A DNA stretch of 64,000 bases from Callorhinus ursinus (lineage: Eukaryota > Chordata > Mammalia > Carnivora > Otariidae), in assembly GCF_003265705.1 (NCBI RefSeq), contig NW_020312968.1:5530156-5594155 (forward strand), written 5' to 3'. Below, piece by piece: positions 11,546-23,933 of this stretch. The notes beneath the pieces were generated by a model. It did not search any database. It saw nothing but the letters and a program-made list of their open reading frames with translations, and was not told the origin of the DNA. The first letter of the stretch is position 1. Each line of letters begins with the position of its first letter. The position numbers were made by a program, and so were the translations under genes.

Positions 11546-12619
11546 AAGTATCACCACTGAGGATGGACCCTGGCCTGGACCAGCATGGAAGCTAGGTGTT
11601 CAGCACTTTGAGAAGTAGTCAGCTCCAGCAGGATGAGGGCTGTTATTTCCAGCACACAAGTATAGAAAGAGCAGGAGAGGGAGTAAGAGCGATACGGAAC
11701 ATGGAAGAGAAAGAAAATTTGTTAATAACTTTTGAGGTGTGCTGAGCCTGGATTCCGTCGTGGGAGGCATTTGAAGTTCAAGACTTCTGCAGTGAACGGG
11801 AGCTAGAATAAGGAAGAGCAGGAGCCAAAGGAGAAGAATGAGGAAGGAAATAAGGAGGGAAGGGAAGAACAGGAGGAGGAGGGGGGGAGAAGGAAAAGGA
11901 AAGGCTTTACAGGGGGACCGTTAAAAGAAGGAGGAAGAAAAGAAGTGGGGAAATAATGAAGAAAAATACATTTATTTTTTTTAATACTTGAATATCTCCT
12001 AGCAACAAAGGAAGGTCAAAAAAAATTAAGAACAGTAGAGTTTGTAAGAAGATTTGACGTTCGTTCACAGGAATAAGCAGTTTTCCTGTTGTGGGATATT
12101 ATGTTGTGGGATTCCTGATTCAGGTGGGAAGATAAATGGCAGGAATATATTTGAGTTTATTCACATAGCAGGAGCTGGAGATCCTAAGCTGAGTTTCAGG
12201 TCAGCAGAAACACTGGCTTTGTTTGGTGATTGCATAAAGACAAAACAAAACAAAACACAAAAACTACTCGAACTTGTAGAGATAATTCCATTTTATAGGC
12301 TAAGTGGTCTGTGAATTTTATCCCGGTGTGATCTGATTCCTAAATATGTTGTGCGTTTACAAAACTAGGAACAGACATATCAGGCTTTAAGTGATATTAA
12401 TTAGCATGAGAGATGCCTGAGGCAAGAGGGAATAAGCTTGTATTTCTCCCAGAATTTTCCCATTTATGATCAGAAAAGATTATGACTGGGATCATAATGG
12501 GATGATGGGACTGAGGCATTCCATTCGAAGACTAAAGAAATAATATGTGTATAATACTGTCACCAGGAGTAGTGTTCTGGGTGAAGAAATAAGATTGGTA
12601 AATTTTATTATGATATTTC
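11546..12619. other. Unassigned noncoding sequence with purine-rich tract
   Basis: Includes a GA-rich low-complexity block at about 11806-11960. The rest holds no recognisable gene or repeat. Confidence 0.45.
11806..11960. repeat. GA-rich low-complexity tract
   Basis: Nearly all-purine plus strand ('gaggaaggaaataaggaggg', 'aggaggaggagggggggaga'). A polypurine-polypyrimidine tract of this kind could adopt triplex structure. Confidence 0.85.
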
Positions 12620-12621
12620 CC

Positions 12622-12741
12622 TGTATGGTGATAGATGTTAACTAGACTTATTGTAGTGATCATTTCACAATAAATACAAATATGAATCACTGTACACCTG
12701 AAACATAATGTTATATGTCAAATATATTTAAATAAAAAAAA
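12622..12741 (+). mobile_element. L1 3' end (old)
   Basis: 'gatagatgttaactagactt', 'attgtagtgatcatttcaca', 'atcactgtacacctgaaaca' and 'taatgttatatgtcaaatat', followed by a short A run, match the terminal 3' UTR of mid-age L1 (L1MA/MB type). It is 5'-truncated; its left limit is uncertain. Confidence 0.75.
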
Positions 12742-13639
12742 GGTATCTCATTTTTAGGGAATCTATTCCATAAGAAGAAAGAAATACTTATTGACTCATT
12801 GAACAACTTACAAGCTTATAGGCATTCAATAAATATTTGTTTTTTTTGTATTTATTCATTTATTCACAATTTAAGATTTATTGTTTTAATGCTTCCTCAT
12901 GGGTTTAGTTGCCCAAGGCATGAATAAATTTGATATTTTGCTGAGACACACAGTTTAACCATAGGTGCAGCCAGGCTGTTGTGTGGAGGGTCATGGGCTA
13001 GGAGTGAATCCTTCTATCTGCCTGCCTTAAATGCACACTTCAAAATGGCTTAGCTGTTGGTTATTATCCTTGTCACTACAGTACTGCAATTTTTGAGATA
13101 AAATCCTGTTTCCTTGTATAAATTGGCTCTAAAAAGAAAGTGTGATAAGAGTATTCATAGACTTGTGCAATAGTCTAGTAGGTCTTCCAACACAGACCTT
13201 GGAAAAACTGAGTTTACTAAAAAAATGCACTGTAACGTGTATGAGAAAAGCGATGGTTACTCTGAACTGTTTCAGCATGGAGAAATGCTCCATCAAACAT
13301 GTCCAGAGGCATCAGAGGAAGCTTCACTGGAGACATAACTCTCCAGCTGAGATGTGAGAGTTGAGGAGATAAGAGGCCTAGATCTTCTGGGCAGAATGCA
13401 TTGCCTGTCCCTTCTCTGTGCATGTCTGGTGGCGGACACTGCCCTAGTAGCAGTGGCGATTGAAATGTATGGGCAGGCATGAGCTGTTGCAGAGATGGAA
13501 ATGACAGTGTTTGAAGATTGCATTTAGGGGCAGTGGGAAATGAAGGAGTCTGAGACGACACCCCCATTTTAAGTTTGGGGCAATTGGTTCACTAGGGATA
13601 TAGGAAACAAAGGCATAGGAAATAAATAAAAAGACAAGT
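12742..13639. other. Unassigned noncoding sequence
   Basis: No repeat or gene recognised. A 116-codon minus-strand frame (13217-13567) overlaps other frames on both strands and resembles no family I know, so I do not call it. Confidence 0.4.
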
Positions 13640-13779
13640 TGAATCGAAAATCTGTACTTTTAAATTGGGGATAATGAGAATACTTATCTCATAGGTTTGT
13701 CATGAGCATTAAATGAGTTAATAAATACAAAGTACATAGAAAAATGTCTATACATTGTAAACAATAAATGTTAGCAGTT
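13640..13779 (+). mobile_element. MIR fragment
   Basis: 'gggataatgagaatacttat', 'ctcataggtttgtcatgagc' and 'attaaatgagttaataaata', ending 'acaataaatgttagcagtt', follow the MIR 3' half. A later SINE inserted at its 3' end, so a few bases continue after 13983. Confidence 0.85.
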
Positions 13780-13973
13780 TTTTTTTAAGATTTTATTCAT
13801 TTATTTGAGAGAGAGAGAGAGCACAAGGGGAGGGGAAAGGAGGGGTAGAAGGGACAAGCAGACTCCCTGCTAAACGGGGAACCCAACACGGGGCTCAATC
13901 CCAGGACCCTGAGATCATGACCTGAGCCGAAGGCAGACGCTTAACTGACTGAGCCACCCAGGTGCCCCTAAGA
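13780..13973 (-). mobile_element. Can-SINE with 10-bp target-site duplication, inserted in MIR end
   Basis: Minus-strand element with tail 'aagattttattcatttattt' and head complement 'tgagccacccaggtgcccct'. The duplication gttagcagtt is at 13770-13779 and 13974-13983. Confidence 0.96.
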
Positions 13974-13983
13974 GTTAGCAGTT

Positions 13984-14842
13984 ATTAAGAGACATATTAA
14001 GTAAACTAATGCATAACAAGCAGATAGACTACCATAGTAAATAAAATGCTGCACACTGAAAAATTTTCCAAAACAGCATACAGAAATAAAAGCATAGTAG
14101 TTAATTAAATGATCACTATGAATCACGTTATACAAAATATTGAATCAAAGTTCGTAAAGGGATGAACAGAAGCGAAATCGGATGAGTTAGCCTGATGAGA
14201 CTAAGATACATTTGTTTTCATGTTAAATTGAATTTTTCTATAAACTTTGGGTGCAGATGGGTGCGCTATATACTAATTCTCCATGAACTTGTGTTAAAAA
14301 GGATGCTCAAAGAAGCAAGAAGGGGGAAAAATAAAGAAACAAGAAGGGGTACAAATGAATTGGTAATCTCAATTCAAAGAAATTCTATGAAAATCCCTGT
14401 GGCTCTAAGCAGAATACAGCAAGATGTTTTACGAAGAGACAGTGCTAGAGTTTGGGATGAGAGAGAGAGGTTGGAAGACAACAAGGAACCAAAGAAGCAG
14501 CAGCATGGAAAAGGCGGGTGTCACAGAGGAAGGAGACAGAACACACTTAAAGAAAACAAGAATTTGCTTAAGAAGTTAAAAGAGAAATAGAGCTCCCAAG
14601 AGAAAGTGGGACTGAAGTTTCTAAACAAATATGAAAAGGAGGGTAAGAGGTGGAAACTGAAATCAACATTGTACCTTATATGTGAAGAAAAGGGAAAGAA
14701 GTTATTTATGAAAGCATTGATGATATAATTAAAATCACACAAGTTTTGGGATAAAAAGTTGAAAACTTTTTAAGACAGCATAGGAAAGGAGGTTTCACTT
14801 TTGGCACATTCTGAAACATGAAGTTAGACATATTTTAGCATT
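13984..14842. other. Unassigned A-rich noncoding sequence
   Basis: A-rich with several purine patches. A 131-codon plus-strand frame (14195-14590) is Lys/Arg/Glu-rich because of purine bias and matches no family I recognise, so it is probably spurious. Confidence 0.4.
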
Positions 14843-14855
14843 AAAAAATTGACTT

Positions 14856-15041
14856 GGGGACGCCTGGTGGCTCATTCGTTAAGCGTCTGCCTTGGCTCAG
14901 GTCATGATCTCAGGGTCCTGGGATCGAGCCCCGCATCGGGCTCCCTGCTCGGCGGGAAGCCTGCTTCTCCCTCTCCCACTCCCTCTGCTTGTGTTCCTGC
15001 TCTCGCTGTGTCTCTCTCTGTCAAATAAATAAAATCTTAAA
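14856..15041 (+). mobile_element. Can-SINE with 11-bp target-site duplication
   Basis: Head 'ggggacgcctggtggctcat', 'ggtcatgatctcagggtcct', 'cgaagc'-type body 'ctccctgctcggcgggaagc', and tail 'gtcaaataaataaaatctt'. The duplication aaaaaattgac is at 14843-14853 and 15042-15052. Well preserved and of the arctoid-like 'CTTGTGTTCC' type. Confidence 0.97.
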
Positions 15042-15052
15042 AAAAAATTGAC

Positions 15053-16026
15053 AGGTTTTAGATATCATAGAAACATATGCTGCAAGTTTTAGGACTAGGG
15101 TTAGGGGATTTTGCATCAGTTAACGGGGGGCAAGAGCCATGCAAGGATGATATTTATGTTAATATACGTAAGATTAATTTGTGAAACAATCAAAGTATGT
15201 TGGAATGCATGAGATCATACATAAGACTTCAGAAAGTTTTAAAAATGAAATGTATAACAGTCTCAAAAAATCCCAAAGAGAAATATAAAAAAAAATAAAG
15301 CCATTTTAATTTATGGGGGTACTTTACACGTAACATGAGAGATTATATTGAAAAGGGATTTCAGCATTCACGGAAACATGCAAGTAGGTGAAAATTACAA
15401 CTAAAACTTATCTCTGAAACCAGATATTTAATTGGCATATAGAAATGGAGATGCAAAATCACTTATTTAAATGCATATGCTAACAGTTTCAAGTATTTAA
15501 CAAAAAGAGATAGAAATACCGTAGCAAAACTGAAAAAAATATGTGTAAATAAAGATCACTTTTAAGTCTTCTTCTGATGATTCTATGATGTTAGATGAAA
15601 AGAATCACCCCCAACATGGGTAATTTGACAGCTGTGTATGGAGTATGAGTGAATTCCTGTTAGGATAGAAATAAATGGAATCTGTACTAGGGATGATCAA
15701 GAATGTGGGCACTTGCACCTTTCCAAGATGACAGAGGAGAGTGGGGCATCATTAATAATAATGTAAAGAAAGCTCTTGAGAGGAGAAGTAAATTTGTAGG
15801 ATTTAAAGACCAAATTAAACATTCCCAGTGACAAAAGCATTAACTGAGTGCTTAGGTAAAATAAAAATAAGATAAAGAGGAATAATAGACAATTTAATAA
15901 TTTTATTTAGAAAGTATAAGGATGAAAATAGAAGGGAAATGTCACGAATGAATCAAGCTTGCTAATGGAATTCAGTTTTTCAGAGGAATAATAAGTAATG
16001 GATAGAGACTTAGAAGATAAACAAAA
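15053..16026. other. Unassigned A-rich noncoding sequence
   Basis: AT-rich sequence without a recognisable gene or repeat. Confidence 0.4.
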
Positions 16027-16037
16027 GATTTAAGATG

Positions 16038-16242
16038 GGGGCACCTGGGTGGCTTCGTCATTAAGCAGACTGCCTTTGGCTCAGGTCATGATCCCAGGGT
16101 CCTGGGATCAAGCCCCGCATCGGGTTCCCTGCTCAGCGGGAAGCCTGCTTCTCCCTCCCCCACTCCCCCTGCTTGTGTTCCCTCTCTCACTGTGTGTCTC
16201 TCTCTCTGTCAAATAAATAAATAAAATCTTAAAAAAAAAAAG
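16038..16242 (+). mobile_element. Can-SINE with 11-bp target-site duplication
   Basis: Head 'ggcacctgggtggcttcgtc', body 'ccctgctcagcgggaagcct', tail 'aaataaataaataaaatctt'. The duplication gatttaagatg is at 16027-16037 and 16243-16253, both perfect. A long A tail remains, suggesting a relatively young copy. Confidence 0.97.
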
Positions 16243-16253
16243 GATTTAAGATG

Positions 16254-17574
16254 ATTCAGAAGGGGAAACTGTAGATAAAAATATACATTGTTTGCAAAAC
16301 TATCTTGAAAGAAAGATATATGTATTTTCAAGAAATTTAAAAATGAGTGATTTAAGGACAGACATCAAAGTTCAAAGAATGATCTATGATCTCTTTGGTC
16401 TGGTCACTGCAGAAGGACAGTGCTTTGGGACTAACAACTATACTGCTGCATTTTCCAAGACTTCTGAGGTCTGACCAGCATCCTCTGACTGTTGTTTTCA
16501 AAGGCATGAGAGAGAAAGGTGAAATGATCACCACCATGAAACAGAGAAGTTTAACAATGACATGTTTTAAAAGTGAAGAGAGAGGATATTAGAAACTAGA
16601 GGCCACTGATTTCACAAATACCAGTTGCAAGATTTTTAAGGAATTTTGCTCAGGGCTGGTGAAAAATAGCACAGGGCATAGTTTTCGAGATAGAGCATAA
16701 GACAACAAAAGGATAGAAAGTACCTGCCCTAATTATGGCAAACATATAACCACATACCACGTTGAAGAAATTAAGGAAACACTGTACATGTGAATAAAGA
16801 AAAAAGCTTTTATCCAGGCAAATCATGATTTTATTTTTTTCCAAGTTGTTTGTTTCCAGAACAGGTCTAGAAACAAGAGAGAATGAAGTGAATGCATCCT
16901 TATTTTTACCCAAAGGGTGGCAAGTAAAATAAACTTCAAAGGGCCTAAGCAGGGCTCAGCAAATCGTATGTTACAGGATGAATGGACTTCAGACCCTTTA
17001 AAAAGAAGAGCTACCAAATTTGGCTCAAGTAAAGACTTAAAAAAATGGTAATCCAAATTTGACCCTAGTCATTTATGTGAACACTGTCTAACTGTAAATT
17101 ACAGGTTACATAAAGAATGTGACAGATACATGAACAATACCCACCAAGACTAAATATAAAGCAGTAACAAAGACTATTGCAGGTAGAAATCATGTAGCAG
17201 AGAAATATTGTAAATGCCCATTCAAGTTTTTATGGGGAAGAATCTAGAAAATGGAATGAAACAGAAATAAACAAGGCTGGAGGTTTGGGATTTTAGAAAC
17301 ACATTATAAATCTTGTGAGGCAATTTTTGGTGATCTCTATTCTACCTCTAAGTTATGTCAGCTATCCAGCACCAAGGTGCACTGTCCTGCAGACAGTACA
17401 TTCTCTGGTCTTAGTGAATTTTATTTTATTCTTTTTATTCTTAAACATAGAAGGCAGTTCATATGTTAGATACCATCACAGAATGCTATTAGATTTTATA
17501 TATTTTATTTTATTTTTATGATTTAACCTCAAGAAGGCAACATGTGATGACGACGAGGTCAAACTTAACATTCC
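16254..17574. other. Unassigned noncoding sequence
   Basis: No named repeat seen. Overlapping 60-87 codon frames on both strands show no similarity to known families. Confidence 0.4.
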
Positions 17575-17820
17575 ATATGCTGACTGAACACTTGGAACAC
17601 AGAGTCATTTAATCAAGTAGATGTTTATTGAATTCCTGGTGTATTCGGGTTACCATGCTAGCAAATGGGGATTTACATTGGTAAACAAAGTATATAGGGC
17701 TCTTATTCTCACAGTAGGGATTTGTGTCTGATTTGTTCAGCACTGTCCCCCACCAAAACAAAACCTGGTATGTAGTAGATGCTTAATAAACATTCATTAA
17801 ATGAGTGAATGGAGTTAAAG
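17575..17820 (+). mobile_element. Probable L2-family LINE 3' fragment
   Basis: 'ggtatgtagtagatgcttaa' followed by 'taaacattcattaaatgagt' resembles the L2 3' terminus ('ggcacatagtaggcgctcaataaatatttgttgaatgaatg'). The upstream 'agggatttgtgtctgatttg' also fits. The part 17620-17700 resembles another ancient repeat end ('tttattgaattcctggtgta'). Confidence 0.55.
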
Positions 17821-18264
17821 GATTAGTTTGGGAAATAGGTAATTTAATAAGCATGGCGATATGCAGTATGATATCTAGAATGTTGAGAAATACCTAGTAG
17901 GAGTACCTAATCTGTTAGGAAACTATTACATATTTTCAGGATGAGACACATGAATTGAAGATAAATGTATACATGGGGGGGTGCAGAGTGGGGTCAGACA
18001 AGGGGAGTCAGAGGAGGTCTGGTAGGAAGAAGTATCCATGGAGACCCTGAGGAGCCCTTAAAACACCCCACGACCTGGAAGAAGCTCCATGTATATGAAA
18101 GCTGAGTGTGAAGAGGACCTTAGCAGAAAGACTTGAAGGTCGGGGTTCCTCATACATTGTACCAAGGAGGTTGAGTCGTATGGTGCTAACAATGTAAAGT
18201 CATTGAGATCTTAGGCAGGAAAGTGGCACACCCATTTTTGTTGTAGAAAACAACCTTCTTGACA
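17821..18264. other. Unassigned noncoding sequence
   Basis: Contains short G-rich words but no gene or named repeat. Confidence 0.4.
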
Positions 18265-20160
18265 TCTTTTGGCAAGATGGTGGAATAAATTATCTAAAAC
18301 TCTTCTCCCCACAAATACCTAAAAATTCTGAGTGAAAACTAACAAAAATTATTTTTAATGTGTAACAAACATTCTTTTTTTGCAAGATGGAGAAAAACTC
18401 AGTTGAAGGAAATCGGAATTAAACATTAGAGACGTAAGTATGTGACCTGATATTATAGCTATGCTGAGGAGAACAAGGAGCTGTTTAATTTCTCCTGGAA
18501 TGGTTCCGTGAGAGGCAGAGACTTAGAAACGGAACATCAGCATAAAGTCAGGACCTTTAAAAAGCCATGTTCTCCCATAAAAGGTGCACAAGAAAAATTG
18601 CACCTACTGGCATAGGGAGAAGACATTGAAACTTGATTCTTCTTAGCTCGAAGTGAACGAATATCAAAGTATTTTCTAAAAATTTTAAGCTCCAATTCTA
18701 TTCTTTCTATTTATGTAGAATCCACATTTTATACTAGTTTTATGGTTCAGGCAATATTAAACTGATAAAAAAAAACCCACACACATACACAAAACTTAGT
18801 CTCAGGGCTGTGATTTATTTAATTTCTGTCAGAGGAAACACAAAACTCCTTTAGGAAATGACCCCCATAAATACATGTTATAGTTCATATTACCCCAATT
18901 TAAAAATACACAAATTATAGTCCACCAAAAGCAAAGTTTGGCAGGGGGAAAAAGTTGCAATCTGGAAAATGTTAAAAGAAGTTATACAGCAAATATGCTT
19001 AAAATGATATTGAAGTAATTGAAATCCAAAGAAGCAAATAACACAGTATGGGGGGGAGAGTATTGGCATTTTGAGACACTTTTAATGTAACTTTAGAAAA
19101 AATAGAGTAATTGAAACTAACAATACAATAAAAGTGTCACATGGAAGTTTAGATGCAGATAAAGAAAGAATGAATAAATGGAAATATTGACGTGGGGAAA
19201 CTACCCAAAATCTAACACTGAGATAAAGACGTGAAAATAATAAAATAGAGGTTACAATGAAGGAGGCCTAATGTGCATCTAAAGGAAGTGACAATAGGAA
19301 GAATAGAGGAAATCTGTTTGGAGATAATGGCTAACATTTTGTCCGAACTTATGAAAGTCTCCAACCTTCAGGAAGTGAACTAGTTCAGAGAAAGAAAATT
19401 GAAGAAATTATAGGCTTCCAAAGAGAAATTCTTAAAAACTGCTAGGAAGCAAATGCAGATTTTACCTAGAATGAAAGAATAATTAGTCTGAAATGCTTTT
19501 CTCACAAGTAAAAATAGGAATCAGATGGCAATTGTTTATATTTAGCTTCATAGTGTTGCAGGAAATATTATGAAACTAAAATTGAGTACCCATCCAAAAA
19601 CAAACTACTTGAAGAGAAGACAAATTAATATATATTTTTTTCATGCAAGACAGAGATAAAGTATTGAAAGATCTTTAGGGAAAAATTAAAAGGTTGTATA
19701 TTAGGAGGAAGAGAATTAAATTCAGAAAGAAAGATTAGTATGCAGGATGAAATAGAAAATTTTTGGATAAATCAAAGTACTTATGATACAAAATAATGAT
19801 GGCAAAATAATAATAGCAAGTTCTTTGAAGTAGAAATAAAAGCACTAATGTTGCAGACAAAGGTAATGCATTCACTGAGGTTGATCAAATTTTATTTGGG
19901 AGGAAGACTGAGAAATTGAGCACTTCAGATTTTGCTATACAACATATTTTGTTAAGATTTTAAGGGCAGTACTTAAAAATATAGAAATATTATGCATGCC
20001 TTTAAAATTGTAAATAAGAAAAAGAGAAAGAGAAGCATAACTCCACAGAGCCAATAGAAGGTAAGAAGGAAGAAAAGACCCAAAGAAGATTTATCATGAA
20101 GAGTAAGCCCAAAATAAAAGGATAAGAATAAGATAAAATATATTCGAAATGACAAAATTT
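18265..20160 (+). mobile_element. Degenerate L1/HAL1-like element, sense
   Basis: Starts with an L1-type 5' end ('ggcaagatggtggaataaat') and continues as A-rich sequence. 'aaaaactgctaggaagcaaa' near 19440 and 'catgcaagacagagataaag' near 19640 resemble L1M/HAL1 internal and ORF1-downstream regions. No intact ORF remains. The right limit is uncertain and identification is by recalled similarity only. Confidence 0.5.
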
Positions 20161-21862
20161 TAAAGGATCAAATTAACTAAAACAGAAACTATTTTAATGG
20201 TTAAAAAAATAACAGCAACTTGACCTGGCTGTATGCTTTTATTAAATTTACATGTAAAAGACAAGAAGGCGAAAAAATGATAAAACAAACAAAAAAACAA
20301 AACAAAAAACCCAAAAACAAACCCATTTGAGATTTTAGGGGTTCACTCTTCTTTGTGATTATTTCACTTGTAATGTCCTGAATTTTCACATACTTTGATA
20401 TCCTTGCATGTTGGTCTCTGACACCTGAAGCTGTAGGGCTTCTATTCTCTGCTGACCGAGCTGTGTGCACCTTGGAGAATAGAGGAGAAGATGCTGAATC
20501 AAAAGCATAACAAATTTGCAAGTCTTATCGGGAATAATTCTGTCTTTTGAGGGTACTACTCTCCCAACCCCAGCCCCCTCCTCTCGGACTGATCTTTTTG
20601 TAGGCTTCTTTTTATATTTCTAGCTGCTCTGTTGTTCTAAATTTTGACATCTGCTACCTAAACGCAGTAGAATTTCAGTTCTCTCCACTTCCAGAACTAG
20701 GGAGAATGGAGTGTTCTCTCAAGAAAACCAAAATCTTTCAGATTTTACCCAATAAGGAAAGATTTTTAAAGAGTAAACACTACTCTGGTTTCTGCTGGCC
20801 TTTGGTGTTTCCCATTGCCTCCAAATAGTTCTTTTTAGTACCTTTGTTTAGTTTTAATAATTACATTCTGTAGGAAGAATCACTCAAAATCTTTATACCA
20901 TCATTTTTAGAACTTCCACCCCGTTTTGTTTTTGCTTATTTTTAGGTTTTTTTTAAAAAAATATGAAAATGAATACACACTTTATTTTAAGATGAAGGTC
21001 ATTTTTCAAGGCCTCACATTTGGGGCATTCGTTTTTGGTGTGAGGTGTTTTCAACGATTCATTCTAGAATATTCTCAAAGTCCAAGAGTCCTATCCAAGT
21101 GAATGGTAGCAGATGAGTAAGATAGATGGTGGAATTATTTACAAATTTTTTTTTTCAGGAGCAGTAAGCTAACTGCAGTTTCATCTTGGATTTTAAGACC
21201 AACCACATTGCTGGAGAGCTGTCATGATGATGGACAATTAGGTGCCAATAGATGAACCGTGTATGTCCTTGAATGAATGTAGATTGTCAAGACAGAGATT
21301 GTCAATATATTTTCCAAAAATATATTAATAGTATTGAAAACAACCCTTTTGAGTTTTTATCAAAGGATATTTTAATTTAAAACCTCAAATTAGTTAAATG
21401 TAGGGTATATGTGTTTGTAGGGGAGTCACTTTTATTCTAGGATTCAGATTTGTAATAGTATCAACTAAAGAAAAATAGTATAAAATCAAAGCAAAAATTA
21501 TATGGTTAGTTTTGTTACTTACGCTTTTTTAAAATATAGGGTCTAAAAATGTACATTAAAGATAAGGATTTATTTAAGAAAACATAGCTCTGTGTCCTTC
21601 CTGAAGTATGTGTTTTGAACTTTGTAGCTCTATTTTTCTTCACTTCAATAAGTAATAGACCATATATCTACATTTATTAATTCTGTGGGCATTATGTTTC
21701 AGATTTGGGGATCATGAGTAAAAGTTGATATGGCCACATTGAAATTATGGATGACAATAGTTTCTAATATTCTGTATGCTGATAATATCTAGAATCTCAA
21801 AATAGCACATTGATTTTAATAGTAGAGAATAAAACAGTGAAATACAAGACGGATACAATAAC
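20161..21862. other. Unassigned noncoding sequence
   Basis: Contains a CAAAA-type low-complexity tract at 20282-20324. A 106-codon minus-strand frame (20201-20521) matches no family I recognise. No repeat named. Confidence 0.4.
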
Positions 21863-21871
21863 ATTAGGTTG

Positions 21872-22024
21872 TGGGTTGCCTGGGTGGTTCAATTGGTTTA
21901 AGCGTCTGCCATTGGCTCAGGTCACGATCCCGGGGTCCTGGGATTGAGCCCATTGTCAGATTCCCTGCTCAGTGGGGAGTCTCCTTCTCCTTCTCCCTCT
22001 GCCTCTGGCCCTCCCCCGCTCATG

Positions 22025-22059
<35 letters not shown>

Positions 22060-22084
22060 AAAAATAAATAAAATCTTTAAAAAA
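21872..22084 (+). mobile_element. Can-SINE with target-site duplication
   Basis: Head 'gggttgcctgggtggttcaa', 'ggtcacgatcccggggtcct', a long CT tract (22025-22059) and tail 'aaaaataaataaaatcttta'. The duplication attaggttg is at 21863-21871 and 22089-22097. Confidence 0.96.
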
Positions 22085-22097
22085 TAATATTAGGTTG

Positions 22098-23880
22098 CAA
22101 ATTTTGGTCTTTATACATTTTATATACTTTCTCAATTTCAGGAGTATATTTGCACTCTGAGAATTTTATGTGTAAATTTGGAACCAGACACTTTCTATTC
22201 AAATAATATACATATGGGCATAAAAATATTTATAGGTGATAATAAATGTGCTACTGTACTGTGTGGATAAAATCTATTTTACTATTTTACATCTGCCCTA
22301 TTCTTTAAAATGAATTTTAGCAAATAAAAGTAAGTATTCATTTTGCTTACCTTTCCTATTGCTACTGAAAGTAATCTACATGGTATCCAGCTTTACTCAA
22401 AATATATCGAAGTGTTTGACACTTTCATCTTGCAGTACTTTCCCTATCAATGAATATTTTAAAAATGTTCTTAAAGTTTTTGAAAATATTGTGTAAACAT
22501 GGTAGGTTTTACTGTGTGGTATTATTTGAATTGGTTCTTCCTAATTATAGAGTATTTATAAATTGTACTGTGTTTAGAGAGCAAAAGGGCATCAAAAACC
22601 CATTTTTCCCTTTAAAATTCATCTTGGAGTCTTACCATAACCATATAAAAATTTTAAAGTGTTCTGATCAAATTTTAATGCAAAATTATTGCTCAGTAAT
22701 GAATGATTAACTACATGGTACTGAAGCATATTGAAAGCTAGTGAGGAGAAGCAGAAACCCTAAACTGGCAAGAGATATTATAGAAAGTTGGTAAAATTAG
22801 TAAGATGATTCTTTGCTTTTTCACTTGTGGGTTTAACTCACGATGTTAGCAAAATAAATGAATAAATAAAGTGGCTGTCAAAAATATTTAAATGTGGGGT
22901 TCAAAATAACTTAAATGTTAGATTCAAAGAATTCTGGTTTAGGCAGCTGACTTGTTTGCTCCCTAATTACAGATTTTCTGAAACTTTTCATTCATTTCCA
23001 AGTTCATAATCAAAATGCAAAAATTGTTGAAGCAAAGCTGGTTGCAGAATGCATATATTCTGCATCATCAGAACCTGCAGGATTACTTAGTGAACTTAAA
23101 ATTTCTTTCTCATCCCTCATCATTTTCACTTGATTCTTTTACAAAAAGGTAAGGTTAAGGTATGCTCCAACAAAAGATACAGATTAAGAGATGCCAACAT
23201 TAAGTGAGAACAAAGAGATGGCAACATTAATGGAGAAATAAAGAAAAAGAAAATTAAAAGTAAAAAAAAAAAGAAAGGGAGTAGCAAAAGGAAAGCAATA
23301 ATATAGTAATCAAAGAAGGTTTAGGAAAAAGGCAATATAAAGATGTGTTCCTGTGTTTGACAAATATAAATATCATATTGAAAAGTTCTTTTCTTTTCAA
23401 ACTATGAAATGAAACGTATTACCTAGCATTTAAAACAAAAAAATTTCCTTGACCTTTTGTTAATAGAAATGTAGACATGCACCACTAAGAAACAGCAAAT
23501 ATCTTCTGTTGAATTTTATAGAGTTCTAGGGTCTGGAAGTTTTATTTTTCTGGAACTATATGTGAAAGACTATCTGTATTATTCTTGAAAAAATTAATTA
23601 ATACTACCTTGAACTTTAATGGTAAGTAGTATATAAAAACCCTCTCTTAATTTTTTTAGAGTTACAATATAGGTTAAGGGTAAAGTTTTGTATTATCAGT
23701 ATATTATTCCAGAGAACTTTAATTTTCTGCAAAATTATGTCCACATAACACAAAATGCAAATGTATACTTTAGTCCTTCTTTATATTACAGACAGCATTC
23801 ATTCTCCAAGGGATAACTCTAAAAAGAGCTATTTTCAATTTGTGTCCCTCTATCAGTAGGTACAGTATTGTTACCAATTA
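22098..23880. other. Unassigned AT-rich noncoding sequence
   Basis: About 1.8 kb without a recognisable repeat or gene. The longest frame (86 codons at 22450-22710) is unremarkable. Confidence 0.4.
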
Positions 23881-23881
23881 C

Positions 23882-23933
23882 ATGTTTATCAAATCATCAT
23901 GTTGTACACTCAATGTAATGATTTGATAAACAT
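23882..23933. repeat. 16-bp perfect inverted repeat
   Basis: atgtttatcaaatcat (23882-23897) is exactly complementary to atgatttgataaacat (23918-23933), with a 20-bp spacer. It lies at the 3' end of the antisense L1, in the 'tatcaaatcatcatgttgtaca' zone of the 3' UTR. Confidence 0.95.

Noticed and set aside
13217..13567. 116-codon minus-strand frame
   Set aside because: It overlaps competing frames on both strands and resembles no protein family. The length is possible by chance in 64 kb.
14195..14590. 131-codon Lys/Arg/Glu-rich plus frame
   Set aside because: Explained by a purine-rich strand with few TAA/TAG/TGA in that phase. No domain is visible.
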